From an uncultured Lachnospiraceae bacterium (lineage in GTDB: Bacteria; Bacillota; Clostridia; Lachnospirales; Lachnospiraceae), in assembly GCA_910588965.1 (NCBI GenBank), contig CAJUSO010000007.1, positions 1-64,000 on the forward strand: DNA of 64,000 nt, written 5' to 3'. Shown one piece after another: positions 18,176 to 27,900 of this stretch (positions are counted from its first letter, which is position 1; every line of letters starts with the position of its first letter). Made by a program: the position numbers and the translations under genes. Under the pieces are notes generated by a model. It was not told the origin of the DNA, ran no database searches, and worked only from the letters and a program-made list of their open reading frames with translations.

Positions 18176-19641
18176 AGAAAGAAATACTGCGCATGGAGCG
18201 GGTCACATATATGGAACAGGGGAACACAAAGCTCCGGAATTTCAATATGGCAATTTACGAAGGGGAGGTCATGGGCCTTGTCCCCATGAACAACCTGGGG
18301 CTGGATGCGTTTTTGCAGCTCTTGCAGAAGAACCTCCCCTTGTATTATGGGTATATATACTACCGCGGCCATATGGTGAACTGCTGGGGGAAACCAAACC
18401 AGGAGTGGAACCGCATCAGCATCATACAGAGTGAGAGTATCCTGGCAGACGATATGACGGTGGCAGACAATATTTTCGTGCTGCGGCCTGGGTTTAAGAA
18501 ATGGCTGATCCAAAGGAAAATCCTGGACCGCCAGCTGGCTCCGTTTTTAGAGGAGATTGGCGTGGATATTTCTGCAGAGGCTTATGTGTCGGAACTGACG
18601 CATTTTGAGAAGGTGGTTGTGGAACTGCTCAAAGCGGTGGTGGCAGGGCATTGCCTGATTGTGCTCTATGATATCAGTACTTTTGTCAGTGACCGGGAAC
18701 GGATCTGGCTTTACCAGATGGTACAGTATTATGCGTCAAAAGGGATATCGTTCCTGTATATTACTGCCCATTATGAGGAGACCAAGCAGCTCTGCGGGCG
18801 CACAGCCATGTTTACCAATGGCAGGATTGTAAAGTACCTATATCCCCAAAACGCTACTTCGGACGAGCGTTACCTGTGCCGCCGGGGCGGCTTTGAAAAA
18901 AAACTGCGGGAAAAGATAGAACAGCATGCAAAAGAAGATAAAAAAGGCACCGTATTTGAAATGGAACTGCTGTACACGCCGAAAATACAAGGGCTTAGTT
19001 TTACGGTGGCCAGCGGGGAATGCCTAATCCTGCAGGATTTGGACAACCGGATTTTCGAAGAACTCCTGGAAGCCCTCTCTGGTGAGGGGAAGCCGGAATC
19101 TGGGAAAATGCGGGTGGACGGGAAAGAAACCCGGTTCCGCTATGATAGGCGCGTTGCAATAATACAGGAATTCCCAGCAAAGAGGATGCTGTTCCCTTAT
19201 ATGAGTTATTTGGATAACCTATGCTTTAACTTGGACCACCGGCTTCCGGGGGTTTGGCGGAGCCGGCGGATGCGGGAGAGCATTTACCGGGAATTTGGGG
19301 GGATTGAAGAACCGGGGCTTTACCAGAAAGGGGTAAACAAGCTGACCCAGAGGCAGAAGTATGATTTGGTCTATGGGAGGATTTTGCTCCAGAACCCCAA
19401 GGTGGTGTTCTGCATGCAGCCCTTCCATGGGGCAGAGATGCCGCTGCGGATACATATCTGCGAATTGCTGGAAATGCTGCTGGATAAGGGGATTGCAGTG
19501 GTGATACTGGCGGTGAGCCTGGCAGATTCCCTGGCGCTGGCAGACCGGCTGATTAAAATAAAGGACGGGACAAATTATGTGGAATGCAGCAGGGAAGAGT
19601 TTGAGGGGCTGCCCGATAATGTGCCGTGGAAATCTTTTTAA
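18172..19641 (+). CDS. Degenerate RbsA-like double ABC protein without Walker motifs (pseudo-ATPase)
   Basis: 489 residues with the length and two-domain layout of sugar ABC ATPases such as the one at 3146, but the nucleotide sites are gone. Where Walker A should be it reads GLVPMNNLGLDAF (domain 1) and ILQDLDNRIFEEL (domain 2), with no GKS/T. DEPT is replaced by YDISTFVSD and CMQPFHGAE. LSGG is replaced by SELTHFEKV and LTQRQKYDL. The frame is fully open with a normal start, so it is not a pseudogene. It overlaps the kinase gene by four bases. A regulatory role, for example occupying or reading the state of an RbsC-type permease and reporting to the sensor-less kinase, is inference. A second possibility is a stable but inactive transporter relic. 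Confidence 0.8.
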   Translation: MKKEILRMERVTYMEQGNTKLRNFNMAIYEGEVMGLVPMNNLGLDAFLQLLQKNLPLYYGYIYYRGHMVNCWGKPNQEWNRISIIQSESILADDMTVADNIFVLRPGFKKWLIQRKILDRQLAPFLEEIGVDISAEAYVSELTHFEKVVVELLKAVVAGHCLIVLYDISTFVSDRERIWLYQMVQYYASKGISFLYITAHYEETKQLCGRTAMFTNGRIVKYLYPQNATSDERYLCRRGGFEKKLREKIEQHAKEDKKGTVFEMELLYTPKIQGLSFTVASGECLILQDLDNRIFEELLEALSGEGKPESGKMRVDGKETRFRYDRRVAIIQEFPAKRMLFPYMSYLDNLCFNLDHRLPGVWRSRRMRESIYREFGGIEEPGLYQKGVNKLTQRQKYDLVYGRILLQNPKVVFCMQPFHGAEMPLRIHICELLEMLLDKGIAVVILAVSLADSLALADRLIKIKDGTNYVECSREEFEGLPDNVPWKSF

Positions 19642-19655
19642 AAGGAGAAAAGGAA

Positions 19656-20336
19656 ATGAAGCGTTCAGAGATTAATAAAGCATTAAAAGAGATGGAGGCC
19701 ATGATAGAAAAGTGTAAGTTTGCGCTGCCGCCCTTTTGCCACTTTACGCCAGAGGAATGGAAGGGGAAGAACCACGAATATGATGAGGTTAGGGATAATA
19801 TGCTGGGGTGGGACATTACGGATTATGGGCTTGGGAAATTTGGCCAGGTGGGGTTTTCGCTGATTACCATCCGAAATGGGAACCGGAAAATGGATAAATA
19901 CACCAAGACATATGCAGAAAAGCTTTTGTATATTAGGGAAGGGCAGATGGCGCCCATGCATTTCCATTGGGAGAAGATGGAGGATATCATCAACCGGGGA
20001 GGCGGGAACGTGCTGATCCGGGTATATAATACCACCGAGGACGGCCGGTTTGCAGATACGGATGTGACCGTACATTGCGATGGCAGGGAATTTACGGTCC
20101 CGGCTGGGACGCAGGTGCGCCTATGCCCGGGGGAGAGCATTACGATCTACAAAGGCATGTACCATGATTTTGAATTGGAAGAGGGCACAGGCCCTGTGCT
20201 TCTGGGGGAGGTTTCCATGTGCAATGACGACGAGCACGACAACCGCTTCTATGAGCCGATTGGGAGGTTCCCTACCATTGAAGAAGATGAGGCGCCTTAC
20301 CGGCTTCTGTGCAACGAGTACCCGAAGGCAGAATAG
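19656..20336 (+). CDS. D-lyxose ketol-isomerase family protein (mannose/lyxose isomerase)
   Basis: A 226-residue cupin-type protein matching the D-lyxose isomerase family (EC 5.3.1.15), whose members interconvert D-lyxose/D-xylulose and often D-mannose/D-fructose. Metal ligands are visible as MHFHWEKMED (H102, H104, E109) with a further His in KGMYHDFELEEG. The start at 19656 is chosen because AAAGGAGAAAAGGAA precedes it; the upstream ATG at 19626 lacks this and lies in the end of the previous gene. It is the last gene of the operon that encodes the two-component system, with a strong terminator downstream. A role in taking released mannose into fructose metabolism fits the GH92 enzyme. Confidence 0.88.
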   Translation: MKRSEINKALKEMEAMIEKCKFALPPFCHFTPEEWKGKNHEYDEVRDNMLGWDITDYGLGKFGQVGFSLITIRNGNRKMDKYTKTYAEKLLYIREGQMAPMHFHWEKMEDIINRGGGNVLIRVYNTTEDGRFADTDVTVHCDGREFTVPAGTQVRLCPGESITIYKGMYHDFELEEGTGPVLLGEVSMCNDDEHDNRFYEPIGRFPTIEEDEAPYRLLCNEYPKAE

Positions 20337-20414
20337 CGTGGGGCAGGGCCAGGAGATAAAAAGAAAGCCCTAGGCATTAAAAATGGATCCTTGGAAAACG
20401 TTAGGGTATTTGGT

Positions 20415-20466
20415 AAAATAATTCCAGCTGTACGGGCAGCCAAACCGTACAGCTGGAATTATTTTT
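20415..20466 (+). terminator. Rho-independent terminator after the isomerase gene
   Basis: A perfect 21-bp stem (20415-20435 with 20445-20465) including ATTCCAGCTGTACGG, with a 9-base loop and TTTTT at its 3' end. Its left arm is A-rich, so it may work in both directions. The next gene begins only 29 bases later, so the reductase must have a promoter overlapping this region or rely on read-through. Confidence 0.85.
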
Positions 20467-20494
20467 GCTTTATGGTCCAGAAAGGAGAAGAGAT

Positions 20495-21490
20495 ATGTAT
20501 ATTGCAAAGGAAACACGTTACGATAAGATGCAGTACAACCGCTGCGGGGCCAGCGGGCTGTTATTGCCTGCCGTATCCTTAGGGCTGTGGCATAATTTCG
20601 GTTCGAATGGCAGTTTCACCAATATGGCCGAGATATGCCAGACGGCGTTTGACCATGGGATTACCCACTTTGACCTGGCGAATAATTATGGGCCTGAGCC
20701 TGGGGCGGCAGAGGAGAATTTTGGGCGCATTTTAAGGAAAGGCCTGGGCGCATACCGGGATGAGCTGGTGATTTCCACCAAGGCTGGGTATGATATGTGG
20801 CCGGGGCCTTATGGCGATTGGGGCAGCAAGAAGTACCTGGTAGCAAGCCTTGACCAGAGCCTGAAGAGGATGGGGATTTCCTATGTGGATATTTATTACC
20901 ATCATAGGCCGGATCCTATGACCCCTCTGGAGGAGACAGCCAGGGCGTTGGACGGCATCGTACGGAGCGGGAAAGCTCTTTATGTGGGCGTGTCCAATTA
21001 TAATAAGGAACAGACAGAAGCGGTTGCAGGGCTGTTCCGGGAAATGGGGACGCCGTTTATTATCAACCAGAGGAATTATTCCATGTTTGTGAGGGACATC
21101 GAATCGGATGGGCTGAAGGATTATGCTGCGGGGCATGGCATTGGCATCATTACCTTCTGCCCGTTGGCGCAGGGGCTGCTGACTGACCGTTATCTTCAGG
21201 GGATCCCGATGGACAGCCGGATTAAGACGGATGGGCGGTTTCTGCAGGAAAGCGCGGTCAGTGAGGAAGTGCTTTGTAAAATCCGCGCTTTAAATGAGCT
21301 TGCAAAGGAGCGCGGTCAGAGCTTAGCCCAGATGGCGCTGGCTTGGATTCTGCGGGATGGGGATATTACCAGCGTGCTGGTGGGGGCGTCCAGGGCGTCG
21401 CAGGTTTTAGACAATATCGGCATGTTGGGGAATATGCAGTTCGGCGAAGAAGAGAGGGCACGTATAGAAAGGATCTTGGCGCAGCCATAG
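20495..21490 (+). CDS. Aldo/keto reductase, YghZ/Kv-beta-like
   Basis: 331 residues with the TIM-barrel AKR pattern: HFDLANNYGPEPG contains the catalytic Asp and Tyr, VISTKAGYDMWPG the Lys and YYHHRPD the His of the tetrad. The WPGPYGDWGSKKYL insert is typical of the YghZ (glyceraldehyde-3-phosphate reductase) subgroup. NADPH binding is expected from the C-terminal VGASRASQVLDN. The start at 20495 has GAAAGGAGAAGAG before it; the TTG at 20465 lies inside the terminator. The natural substrate is unknown; a role on aldoses from the surrounding glycan locus is likely but unproven. Confidence 0.9.
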   Translation: MYIAKETRYDKMQYNRCGASGLLLPAVSLGLWHNFGSNGSFTNMAEICQTAFDHGITHFDLANNYGPEPGAAEENFGRILRKGLGAYRDELVISTKAGYDMWPGPYGDWGSKKYLVASLDQSLKRMGISYVDIYYHHRPDPMTPLEETARALDGIVRSGKALYVGVSNYNKEQTEAVAGLFREMGTPFIINQRNYSMFVRDIESDGLKDYAAGHGIGIITFCPLAQGLLTDRYLQGIPMDSRIKTDGRFLQESAVSEEVLCKIRALNELAKERGQSLAQMALAWILRDGDITSVLVGASRASQVLDNIGMLGNMQFGEEERARIERILAQP

Positions 21491-21582
21491 GAAAGAAAAG
21501 CAGGCCTCCCTGAAAGGGGCTTATTGTAGGAAAGCCCACAGGTAATCCCCTTTGGATAAAAATGTATACAGCAATCTATATA

Positions 21583-21610
21583 AAAACCCTTCCAAGGAAG
21601 GGTTTTTTTT
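21583..21610 (+). terminator. Rho-independent terminator after the reductase gene
   Basis: AACCCTTCC / GGAAGGGTT with a two-base loop followed by eight T residues, a canonical short terminator. Confidence 0.9.
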
Positions 21611-21628
21611 ATGCACTAACACAAAAAA

Positions 21629-21684
21629 GGGCATCCCGAGCATAAGAATAGGGCATTTCACCAGGGGCATTCTGTTGCTATAAT
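21629..21684 (+). promoter_or_regulatory. Promoter with two GGGCAT half-sites, second glycan operon
   Basis: TTTCAC (21656-21661), a 17-base spacer and TATAAT (21679-21684) form the promoter. Two GGGCAT boxes at 21629 and 21651 are 22 bases apart, the second touching the -35. The same arrangement is found before the gene at 33521. This fits activation by an AraC-type regulator binding direct repeats, probably the YesN-like protein encoded at 29578. Confidence 0.55.
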
Positions 21685-21745
21685 AAGCTCATAGAAAAAC
21701 AAAGAAAGCAAAACATAAAGGGATGTAAGAAAGGAGAAGATTTGT

Positions 21746-23131
21746 ATGAAAAGGAAAATGATTAGCCTGGTATTGGGAGTGTGCATGATGGTTACCATGA
21801 TGGTAGGGTGTTCCCAAAAGCCAGAACAGCTGGAAAACGAGGAGAAGAACACCACGGAAAATGTGGGGGACGCAGGAGAGGAAGACGGTGCAAGCCAGGA
21901 GGCGCCAGAGGGAGCTTCTTCTGAGGAGGCTTCTTCGGACGAAGGCGGGAAGAAGTATGAAGGCATCACCCTTAGCTTCATGAGCAATATCGCAGGGGTG
22001 CAGAGCGAGGCCATGGAAGAAGTAATCGCCCAGTTTGAAGCGGAAACGGGCGCAGTTGTGGAATACAGCTCACCAGGAGCCAGCTATGAGGAATTGATGA
22101 AGACGAAGATGGCAGCCAACCAGCTCCCGGATCTGTTTACTACCCATGGATGGAGCATTGCCAGGTACGGGCAGTACTTAGAGCCTTTGAATGGGCAGGA
22201 ATGGGCTTCCAGGCTTTCGGAATCTGCCAAGCAGGTTGTGGTAGAGGCAAGCAGCGGGAATTTCTATTGTTTGCCGGTAGATGTGGATGTCGCAGGCATT
22301 ATTTATAACAAGACCGTCTTAGATGCAGCAGGCGTGAACGTGGATGAGCTTAAGACATGGGATGCGTTTGCAGAATCCTTGGGCAAGATTAAGGAAGCCG
22401 GCTATACGCCAATCCATATCGGCGGCAAGGATAACTGGACAATCGGGCAGTTCTTTGACTGGGTGGCTCCTTCTTATCTGATTACGGACGAAGCCAACAA
22501 CCATAGGGATGCTTTAAAAGACGGCAGCTTTGACTGGTCAAACTGGAAGGGCTTGGCACAGATGATGGCAGATTGGAAGGCAGAAGGCTATTTTAACACA
22601 GACTGCCTGACCGCTGATTACAATGCACAGATTAAGGCTATGGCAGAAGATAAGGTGGCCTTTGAGTTCTTAGGGAACAGCGCCGTGACAGAAATGCAGT
22701 CCGTAAATCCGGATGTGGACCTGGGGCTTATGAGCGTGCCTTCCAGCAGCGATACAGACGAGCCTACCTTAATCGGCGGGGAAAGGATTGCAATCGGCGT
22801 ATGGAAGGATTCCGCCAACAAGGAAGCAGCATTAGAGCTGTTGGGCTATTTCGCACAGGATGAGAACATGAAGAATGTCGCCACAGCAGACGGGGCGCCA
22901 GCCAGCTTTGAGGGCGTAGAGAGCGATACGGGCATTATTAAAGACGATCTTGCAAAATACATGTCCCAGTGCCGCATCTTCCCTTACTTTGACCGCGAAT
23001 ACCTGCCAAACGGCATGTGGGATGATATGTGCATCACAGGGGCTTCTATCCTGGCAGAGGATTCTGGCGCAGTGGACAATGCATGCTCCGCAATGGAAGA
23101 GAGCTACAAGGCAAAATTAGAAGTGCAGTAA
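21746..23131 (+). CDS. Sugar ABC transporter substrate-binding lipoprotein (family 1)
   Basis: 461 residues with a lipoprotein signal (lipobox MVGC, Cys22) and an acidic tether of about 45 residues. The mature part has the family-1 (MalE/UgpB-like) pattern: ITLSFMSNIAGVQSEAMEEV at the first strand, GASYEELMKTKMAANQLPDLF, then a C-terminal TLIGGERIAIGVWKDS. It is followed by two MalF/MalG-type permeases. No ATPase gene is in the operon, so a shared MsmX-like ATPase encoded elsewhere is expected. A GAAAGGAGAAG precedes the ATG. Confidence 0.92.
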   Translation: MKRKMISLVLGVCMMVTMMVGCSQKPEQLENEEKNTTENVGDAGEEDGASQEAPEGASSEEASSDEGGKKYEGITLSFMSNIAGVQSEAMEEVIAQFEAETGAVVEYSSPGASYEELMKTKMAANQLPDLFTTHGWSIARYGQYLEPLNGQEWASRLSESAKQVVVEASSGNFYCLPVDVDVAGIIYNKTVLDAAGVNVDELKTWDAFAESLGKIKEAGYTPIHIGGKDNWTIGQFFDWVAPSYLITDEANNHRDALKDGSFDWSNWKGLAQMMADWKAEGYFNTDCLTADYNAQIKAMAEDKVAFEFLGNSAVTEMQSVNPDVDLGLMSVPSSSDTDEPTLIGGERIAIGVWKDSANKEAALELLGYFAQDENMKNVATADGAPASFEGVESDTGIIKDDLAKYMSQCRIFPYFDREYLPNGMWDDMCITGASILAEDSGAVDNACSAMEESYKAKLEVQ

Positions 23132-23147
23132 TATGGGATGGGAAGCT

Positions 23148-23184
23148 GGGCCGCCTTTGGGCACGCATATGCGAAGGGCGGCCC
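23148..23184 (+). other. Intercistronic hairpin after the binding-protein gene
   Basis: GGGCCGCCTT pairs with AAGGGCGGCCC (one bulged G) around a 16-base loop, with no T tract. Such hairpins between a binding-protein gene and permease genes usually stabilise the upstream mRNA or partly terminate transcription, giving excess binding protein. Confidence 0.6.
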
Positions 23185-23219
23185 TCCCTTCCATAATTAG
23201 GAAAGGTAATAGGATAGAG

Positions 23220-24095
23220 ATGAAGAAAACGATAAAGAAAAATATTATCAATATTTATTACATTCCGGCATTGGTGCTTTTTGGCATTTTTGTTATCTAT
23301 CCGCTCTTGAAGGGCCTGCAGCTGTCATTTACCAACTGGGATGGGTTTTCCCAGAATTATTCCAATGTGGGCTGGAGGAATTACCAGGCGTTATTCAAGG
23401 ATGCGAATATTAAGACCACGTTGATTAATACCGTGATTTATGGCTTTGGCAGCACGCTTCTGCAGAATGTGCTCGGCCTGGCCTACGCGCTGTTTTTAAA
23501 CCGTAAATTCACGGGGCGGAATGTGGCCAGGGCGGTAATCTATGTGCCGGCTATGGTGGCGTCGCTGATTATGGGATATATGTATTATTTCATCCTGCAG
23601 TATGACGGAGGGGCGTTGAATGATATCCTGGCCGTGTTTGGGCTGGAGGCGGTGGATTGGCTGAGCAAAGGTTCCTGGGCAGTCATTCTGATTACATTGA
23701 TCAATTCCATCCAATTCGTAGGGGTTTCCATGATTTTGTACCTGGCGGGGCTCCAGGGGATACCGTCTTCCTATTATGAGGCGGCTGAACTGGACGGCGC
23801 AAGCAAGTGGCAGAGCTTCCGTCATATCACGCTGCCGCTCTTACTCCCAGCGATTACCAGTTCCGTGATGCTGAACTTAATCGGGGGGCTGAAGCTGTTT
23901 GACATTATCCAGGCGCTGACCGCAGGCGGGCCCGGGTTTGCAAGCCATTCGCTGGCTACCTTGGTATCCTACACGTATTTCCGGGGGCAGAATGCAGGGT
24001 ATTCCGCAACGATTGGGATATTCTCCTTTGTGCTGATTATGGCGGTAAGTATTGTGCTGATGCGGTTCTTTACGAAGAAGGAAGGTGATGTATGA
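23220..24095 (+). CDS. Sugar ABC permease, MalF/UgpA type
   Basis: 291 residues with six predicted membrane helices. The EAA loop appears as YYEAAELDGASKWQSFRHITLPLL, here cited as EAAELDGASKWQSFRHI, the contact with the ATPase. The start at 23220 is chosen because the ATG at 23133 lies within the upstream hairpin region and would add 29 unusual residues, while AGGAAAGG and GGATAGAG precede 23220. It pairs with the permease that overlaps its 3' end. Confidence 0.92.
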   Translation: MKKTIKKNIINIYYIPALVLFGIFVIYPLLKGLQLSFTNWDGFSQNYSNVGWRNYQALFKDANIKTTLINTVIYGFGSTLLQNVLGLAYALFLNRKFTGRNVARAVIYVPAMVASLIMGYMYYFILQYDGGALNDILAVFGLEAVDWLSKGSWAVILITLINSIQFVGVSMILYLAGLQGIPSSYYEAAELDGASKWQSFRHITLPLLLPAITSSVMLNLIGGLKLFDIIQALTAGGPGFASHSLATLVSYTYFRGQNAGYSATIGIFSFVLIMAVSIVLMRFFTKKEGDV

Positions 24096-24922
24096 TGAAG
24101 AGGGCTGGGAAAAAAAGAAGGATCAGCGCAAGCACGTTTGTGGCCCTGCTGATTTGTGCGTTCCACCTGATTCCTTTCTATATTATGATTGGAGTGGCGT
24201 TAAAAAGCCCGTATGATACCAGTTCCCGCTGGGTATTCCCAGGGTATCTGTTTTTGGATAATTTTAAAGAGGCTATCCGGTATGGGGATATATTAAAGAG
24301 TATCCTGTCCAATGTAATCATTACTGGCGGGGCGGTAGTTGGGATTACGGTTATCGGCGCCTTGGCGGCCTATCCGCTGGCCAGGAACCAGACAAAGTTT
24401 AATAAAGGGGTACGGACCTTTAGCCTGGGGATGATGATGGTGCCGGCGCTTAGCCTGTTGGTGCCCCTTTACAGCCTGATGGTGAAAATCCAAGGGATTA
24501 GTACATATTGGGGGATTATCCTGGTGCTGGTGACATTCCAGCTGCCTACGAGCATCTTTTTGTTTACGAATTTTATCGTGTCAATCCCGAAATCGCTGGA
24601 TGAGGCGGCGGCCATTGACGGGTGCCCGAGGCTCCGTATATTCTTTTCGATTATTTTACCCCAGCTAAAGCCAGTGACGGCTTCCGTGATTATTATGACG
24701 GGAGTAAGCTGCTGGAATGATTATATGTTCAGCTTGTATTTTCTGCAGTCTCCGCAGATTAAGAGCGTTACGCTGTCTGTGGCCAGCTTTTTTACGCAGA
24801 CCCAGAGCAATATGGGGGCTGCTGCGGCAGGGGCGCTTTTGGGGATTGTGCCGATCGTGGCGCTTTACCTGTGCCTGCAGAAATATTTTGTAAAAGGTAT
24901 GGTTGATAGTGCGATAAAGTAA
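24092..24922 (+). CDS. Sugar ABC permease, MalG/UgpE type
   Basis: 276 residues, six predicted membrane helices and the EAA motif DEAAAIDGCPRLRIFFSIIL. It overlaps the preceding permease stop by four bases (start at 24092, or the adjacent ATG at 24095) with GAAGGAAGGTG as ribosome site. Together the two permeases form the channel for the binding protein at 21746; the surface glycosidase gene follows after 15 bases, indicating one operon for hydrolysis and uptake. Confidence 0.92.
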   Translation: MMKRAGKKRRISASTFVALLICAFHLIPFYIMIGVALKSPYDTSSRWVFPGYLFLDNFKEAIRYGDILKSILSNVIITGGAVVGITVIGALAAYPLARNQTKFNKGVRTFSLGMMMVPALSLLVPLYSLMVKIQGISTYWGIILVLVTFQLPTSIFLFTNFIVSIPKSLDEAAAIDGCPRLRIFFSIILPQLKPVTASVIIMTGVSCWNDYMFSLYFLQSPQIKSVTLSVASFFTQTQSNMGAAAAGALLGIVPIVALYLCLQKYFVKGMVDSAIK

Positions 24923-24937
24923 AAGGAAGGAGAGATT

Positions 24938-27900
24938 ATGTTGAGGAGAAGATGGTTTTCTTTTAGGAAAAACAGCCGGCGGCTTGCCGCTGGCATGATA
25001 GCAGGCGCTATGTGCTTTACCAGCGCGCCAGGAGGGGCCTTGACGTTGCAGGCAGGAGCTATGCCGGCCTGGGAAGCTGGGATAGGCGCCCGGGCAGCAG
25101 GGGAAGAGGAGAACGCGGTTTATTTGAGCGACAGCAGGCAGTGGCTGTGGGCCTATGCGGGGCTTGATTCTAAGAAGACGGAGATGTATGGGGACGCCCA
25201 GAAGGTGCCGGAGGGTTCCAAGATGCCCCAGCTGAACCGCAGATATGAGAATAGCGCAAGCTGGTCGCGTACAACGGACATTAATCTATGCGATGATGCG
25301 TTGGAGGGGATTACGAACTGGGACCAGATTGTGGCAAGCGGGCATGTGCAGAAGGCAGACAAAGGGATTGGCACCTCGGCCTGTTCAGAGATTGTATATG
25401 AGCTGCAGCCAGAGGATAAGCGGTTCTGTGCGACCATCGGTTTCGACGCCAGCGTACTGACCAACGGGCAGAGGCCTTCTTCGGTAGAAATGAAGGTGTT
25501 GGGAAGCAAGACGGAAGACCGTGCAGGGGAATACGAGGAATTGTATAGCAGCGGTATCCGGTATACCCTTGCAAATGATGCAGAAAGGCCTTATTTTGTA
25601 CCCCAGGATGTGGATGTGTCTGTGGAGGGGTATAAGTATCTGAAGCTTTGGGTATGGGATGCAGGGCAGAGTACGAATAATGCGCCCAATAACAATCCCA
25701 GCGACGCCGTGAACTGGGCCTGGGCCAGGATCCTGACCAGGGAGCTGACCCCAGCGGAAAGGCTAGAAAAGGCAATTGCGGATGCAGAAAAGCTGGATGC
25801 GTCAGTTTATTTGGCAGATTCCTGGGCAAAGGTACAGGCTGCCTTAGAGGAAGCGAAGGCAGTATCAGAAGATGCGCCCGAAGAAACGGTTACAGCTGCG
25901 GTTGCAAAACTGGACGCCGCGGTTGCAGGGCTGGTGAAGAGAGCAGACAAATCGGCTCTGGAAAAGCTGGTAGAGAAGGTAGAAGGCAGGGATTTTACAG
26001 GGTTTGACGCAGGGCTGGTGGCAGCGTTCCAAGCTGCATTAAGCAAAGCCAGGGGAGTGCTGGCTGATGAGACGTTGTCCGAAAATGACGCAGCCAAGGT
26101 GAAGGCGGCAGAGGATGAGCTCCAGGCAGCCTATGACGCCTTAATGGACACCATCAAAGAGCCGGTGGGGGAAGAGTTTGACTGGATATCTGACCTGAAG
26201 GCTGCATCTGTGAAGGTGGGTTACGGTTCTTTGGGGATAGATAAGACCGTGAATAACAGCGGGGCGCTTACCCTGGACGGCGTAACGTATGACAAGGGCC
26301 TGGGCGCCCATGCGCCGGCAGAACTTGTATATAACTTGGATGGGAAATATCAGTTTTTCCATGCCGTAGTGGGCATTGATGATACAAGGGTGGCGAATAC
26401 GAACCTAGGCGTAGTGCAGTTCCAGGTATTCCTGAATGAAGATACGGATCCGGTATTTGAGAGCAGCCGTATGGGCACTGGGGCAAAGCCAGAAACCATT
26501 GGCCTGCCTCTGAGTGATACCGACAGTAAGCTGCGGATTGTAATCCTGACGCCAGACAACAAAAATACCAATGATTGGACGGATGTGGCAGACGCAAAAC
26601 TCTATCTCAATGAGAAGGGCGTGAATTATGCGGAGCAGAACATCAACCGGTTTGAGGTTGAAGAGCAGGCAAACCGCACGGTAATTGACGCGGAGAATAA
26701 AATCATTACCATAAAAGTCCCGCACGGGACAGATTTGGGGCAGCTGCATATCTCCGCTTTGGAGACAAATGCCAGGACCGAAGCCACAATCCAGGGGGCA
26801 GAAGCTACAGTGGGCACAGTGATTGACGCAAAAGGCAAGGACGTGGTCATCCGTGTGGCTAACCGGGCAGGGGAAGCTACGGACTGGACAGTGAAGGTCA
26901 TTGAAAAGGAACAGAAGGCAATCTTAGATTCCGATAACCAGATTTTAAAGGATAATTTCTATTGGGCAACCCACAAGGTGGACCAGTTTGTAATGACCGG
27001 GCAGGAAGGCATGATTAATAAAGCCGCTGACCGTGAGGGGACAGGGCCTGTGGATTACATCCCTTCCTATTGGGCAGGGTATTATGACCGTACCGCTTTT
27101 TATGGCCGTGACTTCTGCCACCAGGCGACCGGTGGGCAGCTGGGCGGGCTGCGGGATGAGAACTACAGCATGTTCAAGATATTTGCCCAAGGGGCGACAG
27201 AAGCAAGGAAATACTATACCTTGTGGGCCTTCAATTTTGATGGTTCCCCTTACACCATTGATTACCGGAGCGACACAAATTTCGTACGGGAAGTCCCAGC
27301 GCAGTTTGAGCTGGTACAGAGGGCTTATGAGCAGTACCAATGGACAGGGGATGACCGTTACATCTATGATGAAGATCTGTTCAATTTCTATACAAATGTC
27401 ATGACGAAATATATTGAACTGCATGACGACCAGAAGCCCAACGGCGTGGCAGAAGGCTACGGCGGCATATGGGCAGGATCCTGTACCTACAATGAGAGGG
27501 GCGAGCACCCCATTGAGGCAGGGGACGCCATCGGCGCACAGTACCAGGCAACCTTGGCTTATGCCGGTATCTTAGAGGCCAGGGGCGAGGCTGTGGAGGC
27601 AGCGGCCTGGTATCAGAAGGCACAGGACCTGAAGGATTATTTCAATGAGGAGTGGAGCGCGAACCCGGATGACCCAACAGGCAATTATGCCCGGGTGATT
27701 ACGGCAGAAGGCGGGAAATTATATGATTTTGGGAAAGAGAACAGCTGGTTCATGCCCATGAAGCTGATAACAGAGCCAGGGGAAAGGAATGACAAGTACC
27801 TGGATTTCATTTCCCAGCAGCTTGGCAATGGCATTGGCGACAAAAATGCGCCGAACGCACCGAAAAATATTGAAGCTTATACTTATATCCCAGATACTTA

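Noticed and set aside
18172..19641. Pseudo-ATPase called as an active sugar ABC ATPase
   Set aside because: Both Walker A, both Walker B and both signature motifs are missing, while overall length and layout are retained.
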